Positions 48,009 through 56,634 of a stretch of 64,000 bases of DNA are shown piece after piece. The position numbers and the translations under genes were made by a program. This DNA comes from Candidatus Nitrosocosmicus oleophilus (GTDB lineage Archaea > Thermoproteota > Nitrososphaeria > Nitrososphaerales > Nitrososphaeraceae). Each line of letters opens with the position of its first letter. Position 1 is the first letter of the stretch. Where the stretch lies: positions 2,940,587 to 3,004,586 of the forward strand of contig NZ_CP012850.1 of assembly GCF_000802205.1 (NCBI RefSeq), written 5' to 3'. The notes under the pieces were generated by a model. That model made no database searches. It saw nothing but the letters and a program-made list of their open reading frames with translations, and was not told where the DNA came from.

Positions 48009-48860
48009 TTAAGCCAGTTTTTCCACTGATTCAACTAAATCATATACTTTTTTAGTAAATGGGTGATTTTGAAATTCATGAGCAGTTAAATATTCTCTTT
48101 CTTTAAATTGGATGTCACAATAGCAAGGTATCTCAGCCAGGGTATCAATATGGAAGGATTCAATGTGTAAGTTGTTCAAGGCATCTTGAATTTTTTCTTT
48201 AAAAAGAGACTCAGTTAAATCAAATTTGCTATAACTACTATCTTTATTGAATGGAACGCAATAACCAGACACACGGTTTAACAGCAGTTTACAAATCGAT
48301 CCATGCTCAATAAGAGAACCATATATTTCATTTATCATTTTTAGTGTTCCTTTCAAATCCAAATCGCCCATCTTCAAGGTCAATAGCACAATATCAGAAA
48401 TTACTATTGAGTTAATAGACCAATACCTAATGCCTGGGCTAGTATCCATTATTATGAAGTCTGCATCATTATCTACTAAAAGTGATTCTCGTAATGAAAT
48501 GAAATTTCTAAACTGCTTTAGTTGTTGCTCCCGATCATTTACCAGACTACCCTCTAATTGATATATGTCCTCTTTTCCGCCTCTTGAGAATCCCACCGAT
48601 AGTTTTCCCCTGAACTTATGATCAATAAAGGAACTAGAGTCAATCATAATATCATTCAAATTAGTATTGTTTTTTAAATAATCGTTTATCCAATATTTAG
48701 GTTCTATATTAAAATATGTATAAAGACTGGGAGCATAGAAATCTAGATCTAGGAGATAGACTTTGTAGCCCTTAGAGGCCAGTACAAACGAAAAATTGGC
48801 GGCTAGCGTCGTTTTCCCAGTACCTCCTTTATAAGAATGGAAAGAGATGCATTTGCCCAA
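48009..48860 (-). CDS. ParA/MinD-family ATPase
   Basis: A 283-residue deviant-Walker ATPase. The P-loop YKGGTGKTTLAANF is at residues 10-23 with the signature Lys near its start, then LLDLDFYAPSLYTYF (Walker A' ), IIMDTSPGIRYWS (Walker B) and a late LLNRVSGY base-contact loop. Such proteins form ATP-dependent dimers that position plasmids, chemoreceptors or membrane complexes. No parB is nearby. It ends 6 bases from the convergent membrane-protein gene and lies 111 bases downstream of the histidine kinase on the same strand. Confidence 0.85.
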   Translation of the reverse strand: MGKCISFHSYKGGTGKTTLAANFSFVLASKGYKVYLLDLDFYAPSLYTYFNIEPKYWINDYLKNNTNLNDIMIDSSSFIDHKFRGKLSVGFSRGGKEDIYQLEGSLVNDREQQLKQFRNFISLRESLLVDNDADFIIMDTSPGIRYWSINSIVISDIVLLTLKMGDLDLKGTLKMINEIYGSLIEHGSICKLLLNRVSGYCVPFNKDSSYSKFDLTESLFKEKIQDALNNLHIESFHIDTLAEIPCYCDIQFKEREYLTAHEFQNHPFTKKVYDLVESVEKLA

Positions 48861-48971
48861 TTAAGATACTTTAAGAGGTTATTTAAAAAACCTTTTGAAA
48901 TATGGTTAATGAAAAATTGCAGACTATTTTAGTAAAACTATGTTGTCCTATAAGGACATAAGTTACAAAAA

Positions 48972-50441
48972 TCATTCCGTCGGTAATTCAAAGCTAAATG
49001 TACTACCTGCTCCGATATCATTATTTCTTCCTTCAATCCGTCCTTGGTGTTTCTCTATTATTAATTTTGATATGTAAAGACCCAAACCAGTTCCGAGTTT
49101 GTCGGTTGTAAAGAATTTGGTAAATAATTTGGGGAATTCATTTTCATTAATACCACATCCAGTATCGCTAATTTTGACTTTCAAATTTTGTGGCAATTTT
49201 TCTATAGATATGTCAATTCGTCCTTCCTCGGTGAACTTTATTGAATTACTTATTAGATTATCTAGTACTTCAGTTATTCTTATTTTGTCGGCTTGAATCA
49301 CCAACGGTTTGAATGAGTAAGTCAGATCAAGTTTTATATTTTTGTTATTTACCTGTAAGGCATAATCACTTACTAAGTCTTCAATGGTTTTCACAATATC
49401 GAATGGTTCGATGTTAAGGTTAAAAATTCTATTTTCCATCCTTGCATAATCAAGAATATTATTAGTCATGATATCTAATTTTCGAGCATTTCTTGAGATG
49501 ATTTTCAATAATTCATTTTTTTGTTCAGAACTTAGTCTCGTATTGTTTTGCATCATGTCTGAAAATCCTAGAATCGGTTGGATGGGATTTTTTAATTCAT
49601 GAGCAAGGATTCTTACAAAATTATGATTGGAGATATTGTTCCTATTTAGTTCCAAGGACAAATTTTTTACCTTATTTTCCAATATTGACTGCTTCCAAAG
49701 GCTTTCAAAAACGATTGTGTTGTACCAAATCAATGAATCTTTTGTAGAAATCACATTAAAATACGTAAATTCTTGTGGGTTGTTATCATTTCTTTTCATT
49801 TCAGAAAAAATAGATGTGACTTTATCTCTAACAACTATTAAATATTGGATGCTATTTTCAGGTATATAGTTTAATTCTACATACCCGTTGTCCTTAACGT
49901 CGGATTTTTCGAAAAAGGACAACACTTTTTTGTTTTTTGGGGCTAATAATTTAATTTTGGGTTTTGGTAAATCTATGTCATTGTAATTATATGAAGAAAA
50001 TAACAAATCAAATGTATTGTTAAATCTAGAAAAAATTTCACTACTTGAAAAAACGATCTGCAACTCTTCCTTCGTCTCAGAAATCTCTTTCAGAAGCATT
50101 CCTTCAAAAACAGCGAAATCAGAGATGATCTCAGAACTGCTAAATTTAGTGTTCTTGATTTCAAAAAGTGATAATTCAAGGATATCACCAGAATAACTTT
50201 CCCATTTGATCTTGTCCAAACCTAATTCTGAAAAATTTTTACCATAGACAGAAGAAAGCCTATTGTAAAACATGAAGCAATTTTTATGATGAAATCTCTC
50301 GCCTCCCTGGTCTGTCGGTTCAACCTGCAAATCACCGGTAAATTTAATTGATTTACCACAAAGGTAACATTTTATCTCATCCTTAAATTCATCCACCTGT
50401 GAATTTGAATTTGTGATGATTGTTATATAGGTAGTTAGCAA
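48972..50441 (-). CDS. Cytosolic histidine kinase with N-terminal zinc-finger domain
   Basis: 489 residues. The N-terminus has CYLCG (C25, C28), His51-His52 and Cys55, a likely zinc site. A sensor region of about 140 residues (100-240) follows, then a coiled stretch. The HisKA box HELKNP has phospho-acceptor His281. The HATPase domain has an N box (DNLISNSIKF, 394-403), G1 (DTGCGI, 426-431) and G2 (GTGLGL, 450-455). No membrane helices, so it is a soluble sensor. A receiver protein at 51770 is a candidate partner. It shares an 78-base intergenic gap with the divergent ATP-grasp gene. Confidence 0.9.
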   Translation of the reverse strand: MLTTYITIITNSNSQVDEFKDEIKCYLCGKSIKFTGDLQVEPTDQGGERFHHKNCFMFYNRLSSVYGKNFSELGLDKIKWESYSGDILELSLFEIKNTKFSSSEIISDFAVFEGMLLKEISETKEELQIVFSSSEIFSRFNNTFDLLFSSYNYNDIDLPKPKIKLLAPKNKKVLSFFEKSDVKDNGYVELNYIPENSIQYLIVVRDKVTSIFSEMKRNDNNPQEFTYFNVISTKDSLIWYNTIVFESLWKQSILENKVKNLSLELNRNNISNHNFVRILAHELKNPIQPILGFSDMMQNNTRLSSEQKNELLKIISRNARKLDIMTNNILDYARMENRIFNLNIEPFDIVKTIEDLVSDYALQVNNKNIKLDLTYSFKPLVIQADKIRITEVLDNLISNSIKFTEEGRIDISIEKLPQNLKVKISDTGCGINENEFPKLFTKFFTTDKLGTGLGLYISKLIIEKHQGRIEGRNNDIGAGSTFSFELPTE

Positions 50442-50519
50442 GATAAATAAATAAACTTATCTTGATTTTGCTTCTTTCTTTAAAAGTATACTAAAAATTA
50501 TAAAACAAGTGTATTAAGA

Positions 50520-51635
50520 TTGAATGTGTTTAAGAGACCCTTTGTGTTTAATTTTTTAGAAAAACTGAATTATGAAAGAATTTTATTGAATAATACCAAC
50601 CCCTTAGAGTTACTAGATCAACTAAATATACCAAAAGAAAGAAATACATCAATTAGTCCTAAAATTCTAATAGTTACAAAGAAAATAGATATTGAAGCAG
50701 ATCTTCTTGGAATACAATTCTTAAAACATGGGATAGAATACTTAAAACTAACAGAGGAAGACATACCGCTAAACTTTGGCTGTGAGTTTAGAATAGGTAA
50801 AAAGAATAAATTTAGAGTTGTAATAAAAGGAAGAAAGACAAATCTCCAGAATATTAAGATTGTTTTATTGAGGCATTTTGATCCAAAATTTTTGAATTAT
50901 TTTTCCGGAATTAGACAAACATACTTCGTGCAACAATGGTATCAGACCTTTTTATGCCTTCAACAGATTTTAAAATGTGTATGGATAAATGATCCTCAAA
51001 AGACTTTTGACGCTGAAAATAGATTGAATCAGTTACTTACTGCGCAACGGATTGGCTTTAACATACCAGAAACATCAATTACAAATCACCCAGATGTCGG
51101 TAGGAGATTCTTTGATGAAAATTTCGGAACTACGCTAGTTAAAGTTCTTCATCATCACGAAATTATTCACAAATGCATGTCATACAGATTCTTGGCCACT
51201 AAGATAGAGAATAGCCATTTATCAAAATTTGACGAATTATCATATTCGCCTGTAATTTTTCAGAAGAGGATTGAAATCGATTCAGAGATTCGAGTAACCA
51301 TCATAGGTGACAATATTTTTTCTTGCGATCTTTCTACTAGTCATGGCAAAAAATACTTTGACCTGCACAGGATCAAAGAGAAAGATTTGAAGTATAAGGA
51401 GATCAATTTAGAGAAAAAAATAGAAAAACTATGCCTAAAGCTCAATAAAGAACTGAAGTTACTGGTATCAAGTATTGACTTCATCGTAGACAAAAAGGGG
51501 GAGATAGTTTTTCTTGAAATCAATCCAGTTGGGGATTGGAATTGGATTGAAAAACATACTAATTTACCGATAACAAAATCAATGTTTGACTTTGTGAACA
51601 GTCTATTAAAAAAAAATAGATTACATGATTCATAA
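50520..51635 (+). CDS. MvdC/MvdD-like ATP-grasp peptide ligase with leader-like N-terminal extension
   Basis: 371 residues. From about residue 48 it follows MvdC/MvdD enzymes, which join side chains in graspetides (microviridins): ILIVTKKIDIEADL, then VWINDPQKTFDAENRLNQLL, TAQRIGFNIPETSITNHP, SPVIFQKRIEIDSEIRVTII and VSSIDFIVDKKGEIVFLEIN. Metal ligands Asp320, Glu333 and Asn335 are present. Family members normally begin at the first of these motifs. Here 47 residues precede it, containing RPFVFNFLEKL (6-16), close to the PFFARFLE motif of microviridin leaders. No precursor gene is next to it. Divergent from a histidine kinase. The extension as built-in leader is inference. Confidence 0.75.
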   Translation: MNVFKRPFVFNFLEKLNYERILLNNTNPLELLDQLNIPKERNTSISPKILIVTKKIDIEADLLGIQFLKHGIEYLKLTEEDIPLNFGCEFRIGKKNKFRVVIKGRKTNLQNIKIVLLRHFDPKFLNYFSGIRQTYFVQQWYQTFLCLQQILKCVWINDPQKTFDAENRLNQLLTAQRIGFNIPETSITNHPDVGRRFFDENFGTTLVKVLHHHEIIHKCMSYRFLATKIENSHLSKFDELSYSPVIFQKRIEIDSEIRVTIIGDNIFSCDLSTSHGKKYFDLHRIKEKDLKYKEINLEKKIEKLCLKLNKELKLLVSSIDFIVDKKGEIVFLEINPVGDWNWIEKHTNLPITKSMFDFVNSLLKKNRLHDS

Positions 51636-51769
51636 ATGTATCATAATTAAACTCAAAAATTTCTTTGATCATTCTAGACCATGAGAATATGACCAATAAT
51701 TTGATAACTTTGTGGTGTCAAAATGTAAATATATTTTAGTTGGTTTAACAATCAATAAAATATTCTATA

Positions 51770-52144
51770 ATGGGAAATAATATCATAGTAATCGATGATG
51801 ATGTAGGAACAGCATTATTCTTTAAAATTTGTTTAGAAGATGAGGGGTACCAAGTTAATATTTACAATGATCCGAACTCCCTTTTAGAAGAATTTGAACC
51901 TGGAATTTATGATCTCCTTATAACCGATATAAGAATGCCCAGAATAAATGGTTTTGAATTAGCTAGTAGGGTTAGAATAATGGATAGTAAAATTAAGATC
52001 TGCCTAGCTACTGCATTTGAGGAATATTATCAGTCAATTATAAAGTCGTATTCAGATTTAAGTTTTAACTGCATAATCAGAAAACCAATTAATAAAGATA
52101 ATTTTTTGGAGATCGTTGAAAGCAGGTTGAATGAATCAAAGTAG
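51770..52144 (+). CDS. Single-domain response regulator (receiver)
   Basis: 124 residues, one receiver domain: acidic VIDDD pocket at residues 7-11, phospho-acceptor Asp53 in LITDIRMPRING, the Thr position in LATAF and Lys in IRKPI near residue 106. No output domain, so it acts by protein contact. It lies 134 bases after the ATP-grasp gene in the same direction and near the histidine kinase, its probable partner. An ATATTTTAG TATA region precedes it. Confidence 0.93.
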   Translation: MGNNIIVIDDDVGTALFFKICLEDEGYQVNIYNDPNSLLEEFEPGIYDLLITDIRMPRINGFELASRVRIMDSKIKICLATAFEEYYQSIIKSYSDLSFNCIIRKPINKDNFLEIVESRLNESK

Positions 52145-52193
52145 ATTCAGAAATTTTATGAGAGCCATCTACCAATAAAATCTCTAAATAATT

Positions 52194-52400
52194 CTAGTCC
52201 GCCCTTTCTATCTTAAATCCTATTCTAACCTCTACCTGATATTCAACTTGCTGATTTTCATCCAATCTAAAGGTAACTCTACCCATTTCACCCCATTGAA
52301 TATTCTTCACGGTTTTAGACGCTTCCTTAAAGGCGTTGTTGACAGCTTCATTTATTCCAGTTGGTGACGTGCCAACTATTTCGATATATTTGTAAACCAT
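52194..52400 (-). CDS. Dodecin family flavin-binding protein
   Basis: 68 residues. KYIEIVGTSPTGINEAVNNA, then TVKNIQWGEMGRVTFRL and YQVEVRIGFKIE match dodecin. Trp36 is in the position that stacks on the flavin. Dodecins form hollow dodecamers that store riboflavin, FMN or other flavins. Monocistronic. Confidence 0.92.
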   Translation of the reverse strand: MVYKYIEIVGTSPTGINEAVNNAFKEASKTVKNIQWGEMGRVTFRLDENQQVEYQVEVRIGFKIERAD

Positions 52401-52555
52401 TAGAGGTTTTAATTTTCGTCACATAAAAATATAATCAAAAATCTACAATTAACAGGTTCATGATAAACTTTATTGAAAAAATTTCAAAATTAATGATTAT
52501 TGATTAACAAAAGTCATGTTTGTCATCATTGATCGACTATACTCCTTTATTCGAC

Positions 52556-52906
52556 CTAGGAATTTTCAATGAGTTGTTTCAAAATATGACGATGACATTT
52601 ATTCATGTTTTCTGGTTCATAGCAAAGTAACACAACATCGTTCCTCCTTGAATAATCTTTTATCCATTTTATGTTAGAAATAGCTGGCGTGGCACTCATT
52701 TCTTTTTGATACAAATCTGTGTATTCATTAATATCCAGTTCATCGCGTTCAAACTTATCAGTCAAACTCTTAGAGGGTGATAAATCATAAAACCAAGCAT
52801 CCATTTTATGCTGTAGCTCAAAAGGCAGTGTAGCGGAAACAGCAATCCTGTAGTAATCACTCTTATATCTTGAAAGATTGGTTAATGAATCTGTATATAT
52901 GGTCAC
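52556..52906 (-). CDS. DUF488 family protein
   Basis: 116 residues. The family hallmark CxxxxxxxCHR near the C-terminus is seen in LLCYEPENMNKCHRHIL, preceded by WFYDLSPSK in place of the usual DVR motif. DUF488 proteins have unknown biochemical function, and the pair of Cys with His suggests a metal or redox site. Monocistronic. Confidence 0.82.
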   Translation of the reverse strand: MTIYTDSLTNLSRYKSDYYRIAVSATLPFELQHKMDAWFYDLSPSKSLTDKFERDELDINEYTDLYQKEMSATPAISNIKWIKDYSRRNDVVLLCYEPENMNKCHRHILKQLIENS

Positions 52907-53028
52907 AAAACTAATAATTGTGACATCACTAAAATCGTTTTTGATTTTGAAAAAAAAGTTTAATAAACTAAAGAATGGGAATTTTTTTATTATTTAAATA
53001 CTGTATAAGGTTAATGATTATCTGATAA

Positions 53029-53877
53029 ATGTCGAATAAATATGCTCATCCTGAGGTTTTAGTTGATACAAGTTGGACTGAAGATCACTTAAAAGATCCG
53101 AATGTAAGAATTGCAGAGGTGGACTATGATCCAAAAGCAAACTACCATTTAGGACATATTCCCGGGTCAGTGTTGTTTGATTGGAAGAAGGATATCAATG
53201 ACCCCTTAAATAGGAACATCATTTCAAAAGAATCATGCGAAGAATTACTCAAAAAATCAGGAATAAATCAGGATACGACTCTAGTACTTTACGGAGATTT
53301 TAACAATTGGTTCGCGGCTTTCGCTTTTTGGGTTTTTAAGTATTATGGTTATAAGGATGTGCGCATAATAAATGGAGGCAGAAAAAAATGGCTTGAAGAG
53401 GATAGATCTATTGAGAAAACCATCCCAACTTATCCAACAGGCGATTTCAAAGCATCTAACCCTGATGAGAAAATAAGAACATATCTAAATCACGTGTCAG
53501 ATTCACTCAAAAACAACCAAAGCATCTTAGTCGATGTAAGGTCGCCAGCAGAATTTACTGGAGAAGTGACTGCACCAGCCGAATATCCTACTGAACATGC
53601 ACAAAGGGGTGGCCACATTCCTAAAGCTATCAATATACCGTGGGGAAAAGCAGTCAATGAGGATGGAACGTTCAAATCGCTTGAAGATTTAATGAAGCTT
53701 TATAAGGAAAATGGAATCCTGCCAGATAAGGAAGTAATTTCATACTGCAGGATTGGAGAAAGATCATCACATACATGGTTTGTGCTAAAGTATCTTTTGG
53801 GCTACCCAGATGTAAAGAACTATGATGGATCATGGACAGAATGGGGCAATATGATTGGAAACCCGATTGAAAAATAG
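53029..53877 (+). CDS. Two-domain rhodanese-type sulfurtransferase
   Basis: 282 residues forming two rhodanese domains. The active-site loop YCRIGERSSH is at about residues 242-251, with the catalytic Cys243; its CRxGxR form is typical of thiosulfate sulfurtransferase. Conserved GHIPGSVLFDW and RGGHIPKAINIPWGKA mark the two domains. It forms a persulfide from thiosulfate or mercaptopyruvate. It converges on the GcvH-TusA fusion with a 15-base gap, which suggests the two could exchange sulfur. Confidence 0.92.
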   Translation: MSNKYAHPEVLVDTSWTEDHLKDPNVRIAEVDYDPKANYHLGHIPGSVLFDWKKDINDPLNRNIISKESCEELLKKSGINQDTTLVLYGDFNNWFAAFAFWVFKYYGYKDVRIINGGRKKWLEEDRSIEKTIPTYPTGDFKASNPDEKIRTYLNHVSDSLKNNQSILVDVRSPAEFTGEVTAPAEYPTEHAQRGGHIPKAINIPWGKAVNEDGTFKSLEDLMKLYKENGILPDKEVISYCRIGERSSHTWFVLKYLLGYPDVKNYDGSWTEWGNMIGNPIEK

Positions 53878-53892
53878 ATTATTCCATTGTTC

Positions 53893-54642
53893 CTAATCTT
53901 TTATTTTTTTAATAATTACATTAAATAAGTAATTATTACTAGAATTTGGTAATGAAGATTGTACAGGGTTTTTCTCTTGCACAATTTCAATAATTTCTTG
54001 TTTGTTTTGATTAGCCCAACGTAATAATTCAAGATCAGCAGTAGGATCATCAGACACTAATCTTATAACGTGCCCAATCCGCATATTTTTCACCATGAAT
54101 TCATCTAATTTTGCCAAAGTGGCAGAACATTCAGTACCTAATTCAAACATGTGAAAATCAGGAAACGATTTAAAGCATTTCACATTGAATTTCTTAATTT
54201 GAGACTCTATCTCAAACTTACACTCCTCGATGGTTCTTATGGATTCAAGACTTTCGAGGTTGTCTTTAGTTTTGATCTTTGCTATCCATCCACGCTCAAA
54301 TGGGGAGTCATTAACAATCTTAGGGTTATCAATGATTTCTTGATTTGTTTCCACAATATTCCCAGATACAGGAGAACGAATTATTCCAAAGTGGTTTAAA
54401 CTCTCAATTGTACCCAAGCTCTTATTTCTAACTATTTCCGTGCCAACTGGTTTAGTTTTAAATTTGAGGATCTTGCCTGCTATGTATGAATATACTGGAG
54501 TAATACCTACAAGGACCTGCTTTACATCATTTTTTTTATCATCCGGCTTCTCTATTGATTTTACCCAAGTAAAGTTATCTAGATCATAAAAGTAATTTAC
54601 TGGAAATACACAATTTTCAATTCTGTTGTCTAGCATAGTCAT
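53893..54642 (-). CDS. GcvH-like domain fused to a TusA-like domain
   Basis: 249 residues. Residues 40-125 follow the H-protein/lipoyl fold: VGITPVYSYIAGKIL, then SLGTIESLNHFGIIRSPVSG and GWIAKIK. The lipoyl-Lys position in the usual ESVKA is Asn83 here (ESLNH), so lipoylation at the normal site is not possible. Residues 160-225 are TusA-like: ELGTECSATLAKLDEFM (Cys172, without the usual CPxP prolines), then VSDDPTADLELLRWAN. TusA carries persulfide sulfur. The neighbour is a rhodanese. A sulfur-relay role is inferred. Confidence 0.75.
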   Translation of the reverse strand: MTMLDNRIENCVFPVNYFYDLDNFTWVKSIEKPDDKKNDVKQVLVGITPVYSYIAGKILKFKTKPVGTEIVRNKSLGTIESLNHFGIIRSPVSGNIVETNQEIIDNPKIVNDSPFERGWIAKIKTKDNLESLESIRTIEECKFEIESQIKKFNVKCFKSFPDFHMFELGTECSATLAKLDEFMVKNMRIGHVIRLVSDDPTADLELLRWANQNKQEIIEIVQEKNPVQSSLPNSSNNYLFNVIIKKIKD

Positions 54643-54690
54643 TATTGCAAATAAATTAAAGGAAATTATTTCAATATAATAGTAACCATT

Positions 54691-56466
54691 TCATTTTACG
54701 GTCACGGATTTAGCCAAATTTCTAGGGTAATCTGGATCTACTTGTTTCTTCAAGGCCAAATAGTATGACATTAGTTGTAATGGGATGATTTCAAGAATTG
54801 GATAAAGGTAGCTATCAACATCAGGTAATTCCACAAACCGATCATATACCTCATTCTTTTTGTTTGAAATACCAATTATATAGGCCCCACGTGATTTAAT
54901 TTCATTCGAACTAGAAATAACGTCCTGATAGGTTTCGTCGGTAGGGTTTAAGACAACAACTACGGACTCTTTGTCAATCAACGCCAGTGGTCCGTGCTTT
55001 AACTCACCTGCGGCGATACCTTCTGCATGTATATAGGCCAACTCCTTAATTTTTAGAGATCCCTCTAAGGCAATCGGATAATGGATGGACCTCCCCAAAA
55101 TGTATATATCCTTAATATTAGTGTCCAGGGATGAAACTAGATTTTGAATAATACCATCCGAGTTCAACACCTTTTTTACCATCATTAGTAAATTCCTTTG
55201 ATTAAATTTATCAAATGGCATTTGACCACTCGATAAAATATTTACAATTTTATATATTAACATCAGCTGGCCCATGAAACTCTTTGTGGCAGCAACTCCT
55301 ATTTCGGGACCACAATTCAAGGTAAGAATAGAATCACTCATTCGTGCCAGAGACGAAGTAGGTACATTCACAATTGAAAGAATTTTAGCACCATTTTCTT
55401 TTGCTTTCTTTACTGAATGCAAAACATCAGCCGTTTCACCACTTTGGGAAATGGCTATTACAACTGAATTAGGCTCCAAAGAGTCCGAATAATATTGAAA
55501 TTCGCTTGACATAATTACCTCGGTTTTTATCTTTGCAAATTTTGAAAGGAGTTGCTTTCCCAACAATCCACAGTTATAGCTTGTTCCGCTACCAGTGATA
55601 TAAACATTGGATGCATCTCTAATGAATTCACAAAAATTTTGAAAATCATTGAATTCTTGAAATGGTTTCAATAGAGTTAATGACTGTTCATGAATTTCTT
55701 TTATAGTGTGGTGTGCATACTTTCCTTTTTCAGTAGACCCTAGTTCCCATGCAACCTGAGTTATAGGTCTGGCTACAATTCGTTTATTCAAATCAAATAT
55801 TCGATAAGTATTATGATCAATTATTACAATATCGCCATTATCCAAGAAAACAGATTTATCGGTGTATTTCAGGAAACCTAATACATCGCTAGATAGAAAC
55901 AAAGCACTATCAGATATTCCTACTATCAAGGGTTCATCGAATCGTGCACCGGCAATAATACCATTTTCAAAAATAGCAACAAAGGCAAAAGATCCTTTAA
56001 GGGCCTGACAGGTTTTCATCATAGTTTCTTTCACATTAGAGTCAGATTCTTGGTAGCATTTTTCCAACAGATGGGCAATAACCTCACTGTCAGTCTGACT
56101 TTTGAAAGTATGACCGTCTCTTGTTAACTCTGTTTTCAATTCTTGGTAATTTTCTATTATTCCGTTATGAACTACAGCAATATTGGATGAACATGAATAA
56201 TGTGGATGAGCATTTTTATCGTTTACGCTCCCATGAGTTGCCCAACGGGTATGACCTATTCCAATTTGTCCAGGAAGTTTATTGAGGTCCATTTCTTTAT
56301 CAACTTCTGCAACTTTTCCTACTCCCTTACTCACTAAAATATTTCCGTCATTTAAGGTTGCAATTCCAACACTGTCATAACCTCTATATTCCATCTTTTT
56401 TAAGCTCTCAACTAACAATGGAGCCGCAGAGATTAACTTCCCACTATACCCTATAATTGAACACAC
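54691..56466 (-). CDS. glmS: Glutamine-fructose-6-phosphate aminotransferase (isomerising)
   Basis: Makes glucosamine-6-phosphate for amino-sugar and glycan synthesis. 591 residues from a GTG start: class II glutaminase with nucleophile Cys2 (MCSIIGYSG), GIGHTRWATHG and HNGIIENYQEL, then two SIS domains (GSGTSYNCGLLGKQLL, AISQSGETADVLH, LGRSIHYPIALEGSLKIKE). It ends with the usual NLAKSVTV-type tail. Divergent from a winged-helix regulator (168 bases apart), which may control it. Confidence 0.96.
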   Translation of the reverse strand: MCSIIGYSGKLISAAPLLVESLKKMEYRGYDSVGIATLNDGNILVSKGVGKVAEVDKEMDLNKLPGQIGIGHTRWATHGSVNDKNAHPHYSCSSNIAVVHNGIIENYQELKTELTRDGHTFKSQTDSEVIAHLLEKCYQESDSNVKETMMKTCQALKGSFAFVAIFENGIIAGARFDEPLIVGISDSALFLSSDVLGFLKYTDKSVFLDNGDIVIIDHNTYRIFDLNKRIVARPITQVAWELGSTEKGKYAHHTIKEIHEQSLTLLKPFQEFNDFQNFCEFIRDASNVYITGSGTSYNCGLLGKQLLSKFAKIKTEVIMSSEFQYYSDSLEPNSVVIAISQSGETADVLHSVKKAKENGAKILSIVNVPTSSLARMSDSILTLNCGPEIGVAATKSFMGQLMLIYKIVNILSSGQMPFDKFNQRNLLMMVKKVLNSDGIIQNLVSSLDTNIKDIYILGRSIHYPIALEGSLKIKELAYIHAEGIAAGELKHGPLALIDKESVVVVLNPTDETYQDVISSSNEIKSRGAYIIGISNKKNEVYDRFVELPDVDSYLYPILEIIPLQLMSYYLALKKQVDPDYPRNLAKSVTVK

Positions 56467-56634
56467 AACTATTCTGAAAAAAAATTGTTTAAAACCTTTA
56501 TCAAAAATAAGATCTTTCCGTTATAAAAAAAAATATAATCGACGGGAAAAATTTGTTCGTCATTGTTCATAATTATTTTTCTATTATAACAAAAAATATA
56601 TACCAGCAAAAAAAAAATTATAACATCATATATT

